A stretch of 64,000 bases of DNA from UBA8524 sp964215915 (GTDB taxonomy: Bacteria > Bacteroidota > Bacteroidia > UBA8524): assembly GCA_964215915.1 (NCBI GenBank), contig CAXPEB010000066.1, positions 38,915 to 102,914 on the forward strand, read 5' to 3'. A program made the translations under genes and the position numbers. The notes beneath the pieces were generated by a model. It searched no databases and had not been told where the DNA came from. It worked only from the letters and a program-made list of their open reading frames with translations. Below are positions 45,098-53,348 of this stretch, piece after piece; the first letter of the stretch is position 1; every line of letters starts with the position of its first letter.

Positions 45098-45526
45098 ATG
45101 ATGCGTATCGGTATTGTCAACGGGCCTAATTTGAACCTGCTGGGAAAGCGGGAACAGGGCATTTATGGAAAAGTGAGCTTCGAGTCATTTCTGGATAAGC
45201 TGAAAGAGGAGTTTCCCGGTACGGAAATCCGGTATTACCAGAGCAACGTGGAAGGGGAACTTATCAATAAACTTCATGAATGGGGGTTTACCATGGATGG
45301 CATTATCCTGAATGCGGGAGGCTATACCCATACTTCCGTGGCCCTCGGAGATGCCGTGGCATCCATCGATGCACCAGTGGTGGAAGTACACCTTTCCAAT
45401 ATCCTGAACAGAGAAGAGTTCAGGCAGATCAATCATATCGCCCGTGCGTGTAAAGGATCTGTTTTAGGGTTCGGTATGGATTCCTATCGCCTAGGCCTTA
45501 TTGCCCTTCAGGGAATATTGACCTGA
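45098..45526 (+). CDS. aroQ: Type II 3-dehydroquinate dehydratase
   Basis: 142 residues, the normal size of the type II enzyme, which dehydrates 3-dehydroquinate in the shikimate pathway. Conserved segments are GPNLNLLGKRE (9-19), the catalytic Tyr in GIYG (about 23), QSNVEGELINKLHEW, ILNAGGYTHTSVAL, and EVHLSNILNREEFR with the catalytic His. The start is one of two adjacent ATGs (45098 or 45101). The overlapping promoter element favours the second ATG or a leaderless message. It is a single gene, divergent from purF. Confidence 0.96.
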   Translation: MMRIGIVNGPNLNLLGKREQGIYGKVSFESFLDKLKEEFPGTEIRYYQSNVEGELINKLHEWGFTMDGIILNAGGYTHTSVALGDAVASIDAPVVEVHLSNILNREEFRQINHIARACKGSVLGFGMDSYRLGLIALQGILT

Positions 45527-45681
45527 TCCGCTATCAGTCAAAAGGTGTCATTTAACCATTCTGAAGTAGAATGTCCCTATTGTGGGCACGGGTAAACAAA
45601 ATAATGGCCACTATATCTTTAACCAAAGTGCAACTCGATAATAATTGCGAGATTTCAATAACTTTGGCTTCCTAAAAAGAG

Positions 45682-46170
45682 ATGTCAATGCTCGAAGAAA
45701 GAGAAAGCTATAAACACCTATTCGCTAAGAACCTTCTCAAGAGATGGTTTCTTGAACAAGATACTAATAATGACTTTTGTAGCGTAGCACAATTCAATTG
45801 GCGTTCAAATTATGGAATATTTACGGAATTGGAGTTCTATGAGACTTCAAATCCATTCTATTTTGAATTATCGGATGGGCTGAGAGAATATTCGAGTGAA
45901 AGAAGTAAAAATCCTCTGGACTGGTTTGATCCAGATTTTAATAGAGGAAAGATTCTGTTTGTGCCGGACATCACCCTTTTTCACAAGGGTTCGGCTGTTA
46001 AACTTTTGGAGGTTGTTCATACCAATTCAGTTCCCGATTGGAAAAAGCGACGGATAGAAAAGTTCTTTGCGGGAAATCATATCGAAGTATATGAAATCCA
46101 GGCTGAGGAAATACTTCGGCACGACAAGACCATAGTACCGGCTTATTTAGAATGTAGACAAATCATTTAG
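45682..46170 (+). CDS. Small protein of unknown function with possible PD-(D/E)XK nuclease-like core
   Basis: 162 residues and visibly more AT-rich than its neighbours, which suggests acquisition. A Glu in YGIFTELEF (about 53), an Asp in LFVPDITLF (about 98) and KLLEVVHT (about 111) are spaced like the E, PD and (D/E)xK elements of restriction-endonuclease-like folds, but the last motif is ExV, not ExK. The C-terminal part alternates helix and strand (WKKRRIEKFF, HIEVYEIQ). A perfect TAACTTTG element lies at 45659-45666, 15 bases before the ATG, although no good upstream partner is seen. Nuclease activity is a guess; the open frame itself is well supported. Confidence 0.55.
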   Translation: MSMLEERESYKHLFAKNLLKRWFLEQDTNNDFCSVAQFNWRSNYGIFTELEFYETSNPFYFELSDGLREYSSERSKNPLDWFDPDFNRGKILFVPDITLFHKGSAVKLLEVVHTNSVPDWKKRRIEKFFAGNHIEVYEIQAEEILRHDKTIVPAYLECRQII

Positions 46171-47067
46171 ACTTTTAAACCCGTTGTGCTGTTAAAGAAT
46201 TAGAATAGAAGTTGGTCAAACCAATGGAACTTAATAAATCCATGGCTATGGAAATGACAAGTATACCGTAAACGGATTGTAGATTCTATTCCTTGTTTGA
46301 TTATCAAGCCGGCCAGAGAGAAGAGATGCCGGAGTCTATTCAATCCATGATCAGGCATTACTGGTAAAGGGGTTTTCTGCGGTAAGTAAGTCGTATTTCT
46401 TCGGATACAAACTTTAACCAGTTATCAGCGAGAAAGGGGTATTTGATGAGATGCAGGTGACCCCTAGTAATGTATATGATATTAACTTTTGAAAACCTGG
46501 AAAACCACCAGTAGTCAGGGAAAGGTGCTCATCGGGGATACTTGTCAGCCAAAGTACAGCTGGGCTTGTTTGAATCATACAAAATCAAACTTGAAGTACA
46601 ATACCGGAACAACATGAATGAATAGGTATAATCAATCTTAAATACCGCAGATGACGCAATCGAACTGAAACCATGTTCTCCCGGTTCTGCAACCAGTTCA
46701 TGTTCATGAGAAACTATGCAAAATCATATTTAGGTTGGCTTACAAGAGCTTGGTCTAAAATTACCTCCCTCCAATTGTTTGGAAGACCATTAAGCGGCAT
46801 CAAACACACAGTCTATAATACAGCGGGTTAAAGTATAATGAAGGCGAATATATAGGGTTCACACAAAGTACAACCTAAGGATTTTGTTGCGGAGGGAGGT
46901 TGGTGCGGTAGGAAGGCGCCTTCAGGAAAACTGTCCTTTTTCACCCATTTTTAGAAAGAAAAATGGGTATGATCACAAAGGAACAAGCAAAGTGAAAGGT
47001 ATTCAAAAGTATTGAAGCATCTTTTGTCAACAGGTATTGATCCAAACCTCTGAACATGGTTCCACTT
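46171..47067 (+). other. Gene-free, apparently degenerate stretch
   Basis: About 900 bases with stops in every frame. Some segments stay open for 40-50 codons (for example near 46270-46415 and 46675-46830) and read like broken coding DNA, but I cannot name a source gene. A perfect 10-bp hairpin, ACCCATTTTT / AAAAATGGGT (46943-46968, six-base loop), lies near the right end. No RNA gene or mobile-element end is recognised. Confidence 0.45.
46943..46968. repeat. Perfect 10-bp inverted repeat
   Basis: ACCCATTTTT, loop AGAAAG, AAAAATGGGT. There is no T tract on either side outside the stem, so I do not call it a terminator. Confidence 0.6.
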
Positions 47068-47100
47068 TTTGGTACTGTAGAATGACCGGAGTTATATTCG
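47068..47100 (+). promoter_or_regulatory. Promoter candidate for the outer-membrane barrel gene
   Basis: TTTG (47068-47071), 21 bases, TATATTCG (47093-47100), one mismatch from TAnnTTTG, 18 bases before the start codon. The layout matches the candidate upstream of the first surface-protein gene. Confidence 0.45.
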
Positions 47101-47118
47101 GGAATCCATACGGACAGC

Positions 47119-47706
47119 ATGAAAAAAATCCTCTTTTCGATGATCCTGTTGTGCGGTCTAAGTTTCCGTGGTATTGCCCAGGAAAAGGGCGATTGGGAAC
47201 TTGGGCTTGGTGCAGGGGTGCTGACCACCAACGATGTATTCGAATTTCTTGATGAGTGGTACCAGGATAACGAAAACCCAGATACCATGGACATTCGACT
47301 CACCCAATATATTCCAGCTTTTACGGCTACTTACCGTTACCTGGCTTCTCCCCGTCTCAGCCTGGGCTTTGATCTGAGCTACCAGTACTTTCGAGAGGAA
47401 GTGAGCCATGCCGGACAAGGTTACGGAGATATTCATTTCAGTTTTGTCACTCTGGCCACAGGCTTTGATTACCACTATGTTGCCAGGCCCTGGTTTCGGA
47501 TGTATTCCGGACTGACAGCCGCGGTGACCTTCAATGAAAATTATTACCGGGGCAAGGACCCGCAAAGGGAAGAGCACTATACTACCCGCTTCAATTGGCA
47601 GTTGACACTTGCCGGTTTCCGCGTGGGAAGACACTTTGCCGCTTTCGGGGAACTTGGCGTAGGTTATCGTGGCGTGGCTTGCCTGGGTGTGAATTATCGA
47701 TTTTGA
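47119..47706 (+). CDS. Outer-membrane beta-barrel protein
   Basis: 195 residues with a clear signal peptide (MKKILFSMILLCGLSFRGIAQ). The mature part alternates polar and hydrophobic residues in about eight strands (WELGLGAGVL, AFTATYRYLA, LSLGFDLSYQYF, MYSGLTAAVTF, WQLTLAGFRVG, AFGELGVGYRG) and ends with the aromatic-terminal strand LGVNYRF, as expected for BAM-assembled barrels. It resembles small Bacteroidota porin-like barrels of unknown substrate. It is the first gene of a run of five close genes on the plus strand; the pentapeptide gene starts five bases after its stop. Confidence 0.8.
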   Translation: MKKILFSMILLCGLSFRGIAQEKGDWELGLGAGVLTTNDVFEFLDEWYQDNENPDTMDIRLTQYIPAFTATYRYLASPRLSLGFDLSYQYFREEVSHAGQGYGDIHFSFVTLATGFDYHYVARPWFRMYSGLTAAVTFNENYYRGKDPQREEHYTTRFNWQLTLAGFRVGRHFAAFGELGVGYRGVACLGVNYRF

Positions 47707-47711
47707 TCAGT

Positions 47712-48284
47712 ATGGAACAAGTGTATATAGAAGGACAACGCTTTGAAGGGGAAAACTTTACCGAGTCTTCCCTCAAAAAAGGGGAGTACGAGAACTGCAG
47801 CTTCTATCATTGTAGCATGCTGGAGAGCAATCTCCGCGAAATCCGCTTCAACAACTGCGAATTTGTGGGCTGTGATCTCAGCCTTTCCAAACTTAACCAG
47901 ACTTTGTTCCGCGAGGTGCACTTCCGCGACTGCAAGATGCTTGGCCTCCATTTCCAGCCATATAGCAGCTTCGGCTTCCGGTTTGATTTTACGGGCTGCA
48001 ACCTGAGTAACTGTACCTTTTACCAGGTAAAATCCCAGGGAACCCGGTTCACAGATTGCGTGCTTCACGAGGCTGTGTTCGACGAATGTGATTTCAGCGA
48101 AAGCGTTTTCAACCGCTGTGACCTGCTGAATGCCCGCTTTGAGAATTGCCGTTTGCTCTCCGCCGATTTCCGCACGGCTTTTAACTACCGCATTGATCCG
48201 GACCTCAACCAGGTGCGTGGAGCCCGGTTTTCCGGCCCGGGAGTAGCCGGTCTTCTGGATAAATACGGCATCGTGGTGGAATGA
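47712..48284 (+). CDS. Pentapeptide-repeat protein, McbG/Qnr-like
   Basis: 190 residues from ATG 47712; a longer open frame upstream overlaps the barrel gene and is not used. Most of the protein consists of pentapeptide units A(D/N)LXX-like with C, F and L at the centre (CSFYHC, CEFVGC, CDLSLS, CDFSES, CDLLNA), predicting a right-handed quadrilateral beta-helix. The end (ADFRTAFNYRIDPDLN followed by GVAGLLDKYGIVV) follows the pattern of McbG, the microcin B17 immunity protein, and of similar gyrase-protecting proteins. Many relatives have no proven function, so DNA mimicry is only a possibility. Its stop overlaps the start of the next gene (ATGATG). Confidence 0.8.
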   Translation: MEQVYIEGQRFEGENFTESSLKKGEYENCSFYHCSMLESNLREIRFNNCEFVGCDLSLSKLNQTLFREVHFRDCKMLGLHFQPYSSFGFRFDFTGCNLSNCTFYQVKSQGTRFTDCVLHEAVFDECDFSESVFNRCDLLNARFENCRLLSADFRTAFNYRIDPDLNQVRGARFSGPGVAGLLDKYGIVVE

Positions 48285-48673
48285 TGGACAGGCCAATAAG
48301 GATTCTGGTTCTCTGCAGCCGCAACAAACGCCGAAGCCGTACGGCGGAAACACTCTTCCGGAATGATCCGCGTATGGAGATTCGTTCGGCCGGGCTGAGT
48401 CCCGATAGTACCCGAAGAGTTACCGAAACGGATTTACGCTGGGCAGATCGCATCCTGGTTATGGAAGACAAGCATGCACGTCGTCTAAGGGAAGAATGGC
48501 AGCACCTGCAATTGAACCGGTTGGAGGTTCTCCATATCGAAGATGAATATGCGTATATGGATGATGAACTGGTCTCCCTGCTTAATGACTTAATTCCGCT
48601 TATCTGTAATCATGCAAGCCAATATCACCCCGGAAGCAGAGGCTTCACAGCTCAAAGTGCTGGTATTTGTTAG
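48281..48673 (+). CDS. Low-molecular-weight protein-tyrosine-phosphatase-like protein
   Basis: 130 residues. LVLCSRNKRRSRTAE carries the C-x4-R-S phosphate loop in the variant CSRNKRRS, and RSAGLSPDSTRRVTETDLRWADRILVMEDKH matches a short family of about 105-110-residue phosphatase-like proteins. YMDDELVSLLNDL is where such proteins normally end. Here the frame continues about 20 residues, into the start of the next gene, with sequence of no visible conservation, so the true stop may have been lost. The start may be ATG 48281 or 48284, and it overlaps the pentapeptide gene's stop. Substrate unknown. Confidence 0.75.
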   Translation: MMDRPIRILVLCSRNKRRSRTAETLFRNDPRMEIRSAGLSPDSTRRVTETDLRWADRILVMEDKHARRLREEWQHLQLNRLEVLHIEDEYAYMDDELVSLLNDLIPLICNHASQYHPGSRGFTAQSAGIC

Positions 48674-49259
48674 AAGCAGTGCCTGGGTTATGATCATCCT
48701 GGCGGTATTCCTGTTGTTTCGCGACGGGATTGCCATTTTCAGTTTGCTGAATTGGCGGCTCTTCACCGAATCCATTTCCTTCCCATCCGAATTTTCATAC
48801 CGCCAAAAGGACATGGATATGTCACGGGTACTAATTATTGGGTTTTACCTGAGAAGCATGCTGGCCTTACTCATTCTGCCAATTGGAGTGGGTTTATTGT
48901 ATCGGAAGAACTGGGCGAGGATTGCTTACCTGGTGCTTTGCGTCATGCTATTTGTGGGTCTATGCCTGGGCTTACTCGTGTACTATGGGGAGCTTTTAGA
49001 GGTCATTCAGGATAAAATGTCCATGATTTATGGGTTGGAGGAAGAGAAAAGTACGGTCTATGGAAGGATGGAACTTATAAGTGAAACGGTTAAGGTCGTA
49101 CTCATAGGAAATGCCACGTTAATAACCCTGTTGATCTGGCTGATGGTTCGCGTAGCCGTTCGATTTACCCGTAGTGAGGTTCGGGCGGTATTTCATGAGT
49201 CGGTTACCGTTGCTTACCCCGCTGGGGATATCAAAGACGAACAAACGAAAACCCCTTGA
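48612..49259 (+). CDS. Four-helix membrane protein of unknown function
   Basis: 215 residues. Hydrophobic segments lie at about 24-42, 73-96, 104-125 and 163-185, with a charged loop between the third and fourth (YGLEEEKSTVYGRMELI) and a charged C-terminal tail. No family is recognised. The first 62 bases overlap the tail of the phosphatase-like gene, in a different frame, and the next gene begins 9 bases after its stop, so it is likely in the same transcript. Confidence 0.65.
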   Translation: MQANITPEAEASQLKVLVFVRSSAWVMIILAVFLLFRDGIAIFSLLNWRLFTESISFPSEFSYRQKDMDMSRVLIIGFYLRSMLALLILPIGVGLLYRKNWARIAYLVLCVMLFVGLCLGLLVYYGELLEVIQDKMSMIYGLEEEKSTVYGRMELISETVKVVLIGNATLITLLIWLMVRVAVRFTRSEVRAVFHESVTVAYPAGDIKDEQTKTP

Positions 49260-49268
49260 CCCCATTTC

Positions 49269-49925
49269 GTGAGAATTCACCATCTTTATAAAGTGAATTT
49301 CAGAAAACTAATTCTCATCCTGTTACTGAGCGTATTCAGCCGCTCATTATTTGCCGAATACAAAGTATTGTCTACCGAACTCCTCATGGAGACAAATGAA
49401 GGGAGGCTTATCCATGGCTATGCCATCATTAGTAGCCTGCCTGTTTCCATGGATTCCCTGAATTCGGAAAATTGGTTACTGAACAATTTAAGTAACGGTT
49501 GGATGGACTCTGTAACCTATTCTTCAGATCGGCTGGCCTACTATTTTGTGGAGGAAGGAAGTGCTGAACTCAGGCATGAATACCTGCTGTTGGGAGAACA
49601 AAGGTTTCCCGTGAATCGGATACGCAGGATAAAGCTGATTATCTGGGAATGGGAGAGTTCTTCAAACGAGATAAGCTCAGACCTGAAAATGCAGGACGAG
49701 GTCTGGATGCGAGAGAAACCATTGCGTTCGGTACACTACTACGGTACATATTGTGATTTCCTGATCTTCATCCATAAAGAATCCTCACAAACAGATCAGT
49801 TGCTTGCAGAACTGAAGGTACTGACCGATGCAGCTGCGGTATCCGGGGAACCGGGCGATTACCGGGCCGTCCTGAAGAAATTCAACGGACAAAAGGTGGT
49901 GATCATTACTACCTGCATCTGTTAG
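49269..49925 (+). CDS. Exported hypothetical protein
   Basis: 218 residues with an N-terminal hydrophobic segment (LILILLLSVFSRSLFA) consistent with a signal peptide. The start is a GTG at 49269; a second GTG at 49293 would give a more typical signal peptide, and no early ATG exists. The body is acidic and has no known motif; it ends VVIITTCIC, with two cysteines. It lies 9 bases downstream of the membrane-protein gene and is the last gene before the RiPP export operon. Function unknown. Confidence 0.55.
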   Translation: MRIHHLYKVNFRKLILILLLSVFSRSLFAEYKVLSTELLMETNEGRLIHGYAIISSLPVSMDSLNSENWLLNNLSNGWMDSVTYSSDRLAYYFVEEGSAELRHEYLLLGEQRFPVNRIRRIKLIIWEWESSSNEISSDLKMQDEVWMREKPLRSVHYYGTYCDFLIFIHKESSQTDQLLAELKVLTDAAAVSGEPGDYRAVLKKFNGQKVVIITTCIC

Positions 49926-49967
49926 GTTATTGATTTTAGGTATTTTTCGGAAAGTGTGAGCGGGATT

Positions 49968-49998
49968 TTCGCGGACTCCTGCAGAATCCCTATTTTGG
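49968..49998 (+). promoter_or_regulatory. Promoter candidate for the RiPP export operon
   Basis: TTCG (49968-49971), 19 bases, TATTTTGG (49991-49998), a one-mismatch TAnnTTTG element, 18 bases upstream of the membrane-fusion gene. Both elements are imperfect, but the spacing is right. Confidence 0.4.
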
Positions 49999-50016
49999 GA
50001 CTCCATTCGTCAGAAT

Positions 50017-51204
50017 ATGTCCAATTCACTCTTCAGGGATAAAGCACTGAAAAAGATCACCGCTCCGGAGGAGCTGGAAAAACCCCTTCGCATAGTGGGT
50101 CCCGGATACCGTTTTGTATTGCTGGCACTCGCGCTGCTCGTGCTTTTTGCCGTGATCTGGTCCTTTGCAGGCAGGCTTCCCATGAGTGTGAATGCCAATG
50201 GGATAGTTACCAGCCAGCGGGGCCTGCAACTGGTCAGGATACCATTTGGGGGTGTTATCAATGAGATAAAGGTAAAAACAGGGGATACCGTTCAACAGGG
50301 TGACCTGATCGCTACGGTAGAGCAACTTGACCTCCAGTTTGAGATCCGGCGGTTACAGAGTGAGTTCAACGACCTGAAAGAAACCTATGCCCGTTATTCG
50401 GAATACGCTGATCCGGTTTCTCGTGCACGAAGAACCCAGGAACTGAATCGCTCGGTTCAGGCATGGGAAGACAGTGTGCGCCGTATAGAAGGTGAATTGA
50501 GTCGGTTAGGACCGGATGAAGACGGTTTGCGGCAGTCGCGTTTGGACATAGCCCGGCAATTCCGGGAAGAGTTTTCCTGGAAGTATACCGAAGCCACCAA
50601 TTTTAAGGTAGCCGAACTGCTTACGCTGAAAAACAACATGGACGAAATCCGCCATCTCCTCAACCAGAAACGAAGCGAGTACCAGATGAAAACACAACTG
50701 GTCAGTCCGTATGATGGCGTGGTCGTGGAACTGAGTCTCGGGGAAGGCGATGTGTTTGAAGCTTCTCACCCTGTTGCTACCCTGGAAAACCTTCAGGTGG
50801 AGTCTACTGACCTCGAAGGCGTATTATTTGCCGATGCCGCACAAGCCAAAAATATACATGCCGGAATGGAAGTGTTTGTCCACCCGAGTACTGTGGCGGT
50901 GGAAGAATACGGGTACCTGAAAGCCAGCGTGGTGGAAGTGGGAAAATACCCGGCCTCCAGAGCGGGTCTTTTCAACCTCCTAAAAAACGAGGAACTCATT
51001 GACCGGCTAAGCCGTAACAACCTCCCGGTGTACGTTCGGGTAAAACTGATCCCCGACAAACAGGCGCCATCGGGCTTTGCCTGGACTTCCGGAACCGGCC
51101 CCGATTTTAAGGTGCTCAGCGGAACCCTGGTTGATGCGCGTATCATCCTGGCTGAAAAACGACCGGTTGAATTGATTTTTCCATCCGTAAAGCTGAGCCA
51201 TTGA
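50017..51204 (+). CDS. NHLM-type RiPP secretion membrane-fusion protein (HlyD family)
   Basis: 395 residues. One transmembrane helix at about 30-52 (FVLLALALLVLFAVIWSFAG) is followed by a lipoyl/barrel-sandwich half-motif (VRIPFGGVINEIKVKTGDTV, ending QGDLIATVEQLD), a long coiled-coil hairpin (about 105-215) and the second half-motif (SPYDGVVVELSLGEGDVF). The segment VHPSTVAVEEYGYLKASV is characteristic of the NHLM bacteriocin-system secretion protein. It would link the inner-membrane ABC exporters to the periplasm or outer membrane. It is the first gene of the export operon; its stop overlaps the start of the C39 transporter gene. Confidence 0.9.
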   Translation: MSNSLFRDKALKKITAPEELEKPLRIVGPGYRFVLLALALLVLFAVIWSFAGRLPMSVNANGIVTSQRGLQLVRIPFGGVINEIKVKTGDTVQQGDLIATVEQLDLQFEIRRLQSEFNDLKETYARYSEYADPVSRARRTQELNRSVQAWEDSVRRIEGELSRLGPDEDGLRQSRLDIARQFREEFSWKYTEATNFKVAELLTLKNNMDEIRHLLNQKRSEYQMKTQLVSPYDGVVVELSLGEGDVFEASHPVATLENLQVESTDLEGVLFADAAQAKNIHAGMEVFVHPSTVAVEEYGYLKASVVEVGKYPASRAGLFNLLKNEELIDRLSRNNLPVYVRVKLIPDKQAPSGFAWTSGTGPDFKVLSGTLVDARIILAEKRPVELIFPSVKLSH

Positions 51205-53348
51205 AAGGGTCCGGGCAGCATAAACCGGTGAAAACGCCGATCCTTTTCCAGATGGAAACCGTAGAATGTGGTGCCGCTTCCCTGGGGATCATCCTGGGGT
51301 ATTTCGGCAAATTCGTTCCCCTGGATGAATTACGGACAGCCTGCGGAATCTCCCGCGATGGATCCAAAGCCAGTTACCTGGTGAAGGCAGCCAAGGCCTA
51401 CGGCCTGGAATACAAAGCATATAAAAGCAATTTGGAAAAACTGCTTCTGGAAAAGGGGCCGTTTATCGTCTTCTGGAAATTCAACCACTTCCTGGTGGTG
51501 GAGGGTTTCTCCCGCAACCAGGCCTACCTCAATGACCCAGCCTCGGGCAGAAGAAGGGTAAGCCTGGATGAATTTGACGAGAGCTTCACAGGTGTAGTAC
51601 TGAAGTTTGAAAAGGGCCACGGCTTTCAACCGGGAGGAAAACCTTTCAGCGCTGCCGGCTCCCTGAAAAAATGGATACATACGGGAAAAAGGGAGTTCCG
51701 GATGTTGGCAGCACTGGGTATCCTGGCCATTTTCCCGGGGATGGTGCTACCTGTATTTTCCAAAGTTTTTGTCGACCAGCTGATCGTGGCGGGATTGAGC
51801 AACTGGATCTGGCCCTTTTTCTGGGGCATGCTGGGATGCATCCTGATCAAATCGGCGATGGAATGGATGCAGATCAGTATCCTGGAAAAACTGGAGATAA
51901 AGTTCAGTGCCCTTTTCGGAAGCGCTTTCCTGCATAAAATACTCAGTCTTCCCTCTCAGTTCTATCTCAACAGAAGCAGTACCGAAGTAGCGGGACGCAT
52001 GCAGGCGCTTCGCGAAGTCAGTACTTTTATCACCGGGGATTTTGCCAGCACTCTGTTGGGATTGACGGGTCTTCTGTTCTATTTTCTTATCCTGCTATTC
52101 TATAACCTGCCCCTGGCTCTGATCAGTGCGGTACTTGCCCTGACTTCCTTTTTTCTCCTGTATTACATGGCGAAGAAAAAACAGAACGACAGCCAGCTCC
52201 TGGCCCAGGATGAAGGAAAACTGGCGGCGGTCACCGTCAACGGCTTTTCCATGCTGGAGACCCTGAGAGCCGGAGGGCGCGAATACGAATTTCTCAAAAA
52301 ATGGAACGGCCTGCTGGCCAGGGTGGTCGGCATTCAGCAGGGAATAGCCCGTTTGAACAGCAGGCTGAATATTCTGCCTCAGTTGCTGTTTACGCTCAAT
52401 ATGATCGTGATTCTTTATTGGGGTGGACACCTGGTGATGCAGGGCGCGATGACCATGGGGGTATTGCTCGCTTTTACGGTATTTATCCATGCCTTTTACA
52501 AGCCGATTCTCGACCTCGTAAGGCTGGGCACCGGTATACAGGAATTGCAGGGAAAATTGGTCCGGGTGGATGAAATGTTTGAAAAAGAACTTCCTGAAAC
52601 GGCAAGCGGGAACGAAACCCGGGCAGGAGAAAAAGGACTCCGGATAAGAGGCCTTGACTTCGGGTATAACCGCATGCAGGAGCCCTTATTCCGGGAACTT
52701 GAAATTACCATCAACCCCGGTGAACAGGTAGCTTTCGTGGGAAGCTCGGGATCCGGGAAATCCACACTCGCAAAACTCATCACCGGTATCTACCGGCCCT
52801 GGTCCGGGGATATACGACTGGATGGAGAAGATATCCATAGCCTGCCCGAATCGGCGTTGGCCGGACGCCTGGCCGTAGTCGATCAGGATCTGTTCTTTTT
52901 TGAAGGGAAGATTCGCGACATCCTTACTTTATGGAACCAGGAGATCAGCGAAGAAGAAATTATCCGGGCCTGCAAAGACGCTTGTATACACGATGCCATC
53001 ATCAGCCGACCGCTCGGATATTACGGTTACCTGAAGGAAGGCGGCAGCAATTTTAGCGGCGGACAGCGACAAAGGCTGGAAATTGCCAGGGCGCTGATGC
53101 GTAACCCCGATTACCTGATCCTGGATGAAGCCACCAGCGCCCTGGATCCCATGACGGAAAAGAATATCCTGGAGAAGCTCCGGGAAAGGGCTTGTACCAT
53201 CATCCATATCGCCCACCGGCTGAGTACCATCCGCGACTGCGACCGCATATTTGTGCTGGAGAAAGGCCGCATCGTCGAAGAAGGAACGCATGACCAATTG
53301 ATCAAACTTAACGGACGATACACCACCCTGGTAAAAAGCGGAGAATGA
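51201..53348 (+). CDS. Peptidase-containing ABC transporter (C39, NHLM type)
   Basis: 715 residues. The N-terminal C39 peptidase keeps its full triad: Cys23 in QMETVECGAASLG, His96 in WKFNHFLVVEGF and Asp112 in LNDPASGRR. Six membrane helices follow (about 165-440), then the ATPase with Walker A GSSGSGKST (about 514), signature FSGGQRQRLEIARAL (about 617) and Walker B YLILDEATSALD (about 640). This class cuts leader peptides after a double glycine and exports the core; both precursors in this cluster carry such a GG. The start is a TTG overlapping the previous stop; GTG 51228 is the alternative, while ATG 51252 would cut into the peptidase motif. Confidence 0.94.
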   Translation: MKGSGQHKPVKTPILFQMETVECGAASLGIILGYFGKFVPLDELRTACGISRDGSKASYLVKAAKAYGLEYKAYKSNLEKLLLEKGPFIVFWKFNHFLVVEGFSRNQAYLNDPASGRRRVSLDEFDESFTGVVLKFEKGHGFQPGGKPFSAAGSLKKWIHTGKREFRMLAALGILAIFPGMVLPVFSKVFVDQLIVAGLSNWIWPFFWGMLGCILIKSAMEWMQISILEKLEIKFSALFGSAFLHKILSLPSQFYLNRSSTEVAGRMQALREVSTFITGDFASTLLGLTGLLFYFLILLFYNLPLALISAVLALTSFFLLYYMAKKKQNDSQLLAQDEGKLAAVTVNGFSMLETLRAGGREYEFLKKWNGLLARVVGIQQGIARLNSRLNILPQLLFTLNMIVILYWGGHLVMQGAMTMGVLLAFTVFIHAFYKPILDLVRLGTGIQELQGKLVRVDEMFEKELPETASGNETRAGEKGLRIRGLDFGYNRMQEPLFRELEITINPGEQVAFVGSSGSGKSTLAKLITGIYRPWSGDIRLDGEDIHSLPESALAGRLAVVDQDLFFFEGKIRDILTLWNQEISEEEIIRACKDACIHDAIISRPLGYYGYLKEGGSNFSGGQRQRLEIARALMRNPDYLILDEATSALDPMTEKNILEKLRERACTIIHIAHRLSTIRDCDRIFVLEKGRIVEEGTHDQLIKLNGRYTTLVKSGE

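Noticed and set aside
45527..45595. Short frame after aroQ encoding a CPYCG-like fragment
   Set aside because: It is only about 20 codons, in frame behind the aroQ stop, with too little sequence to support a gene.
46943..46968. Hairpin considered as a terminator
   Set aside because: No T tract follows the stem on either strand and no gene ends nearby.
47595..47711. N-terminal extension of the pentapeptide protein
   Set aside because: It overlaps the barrel gene and lacks pentapeptide pattern; ATG 47712 gives the normal family length.
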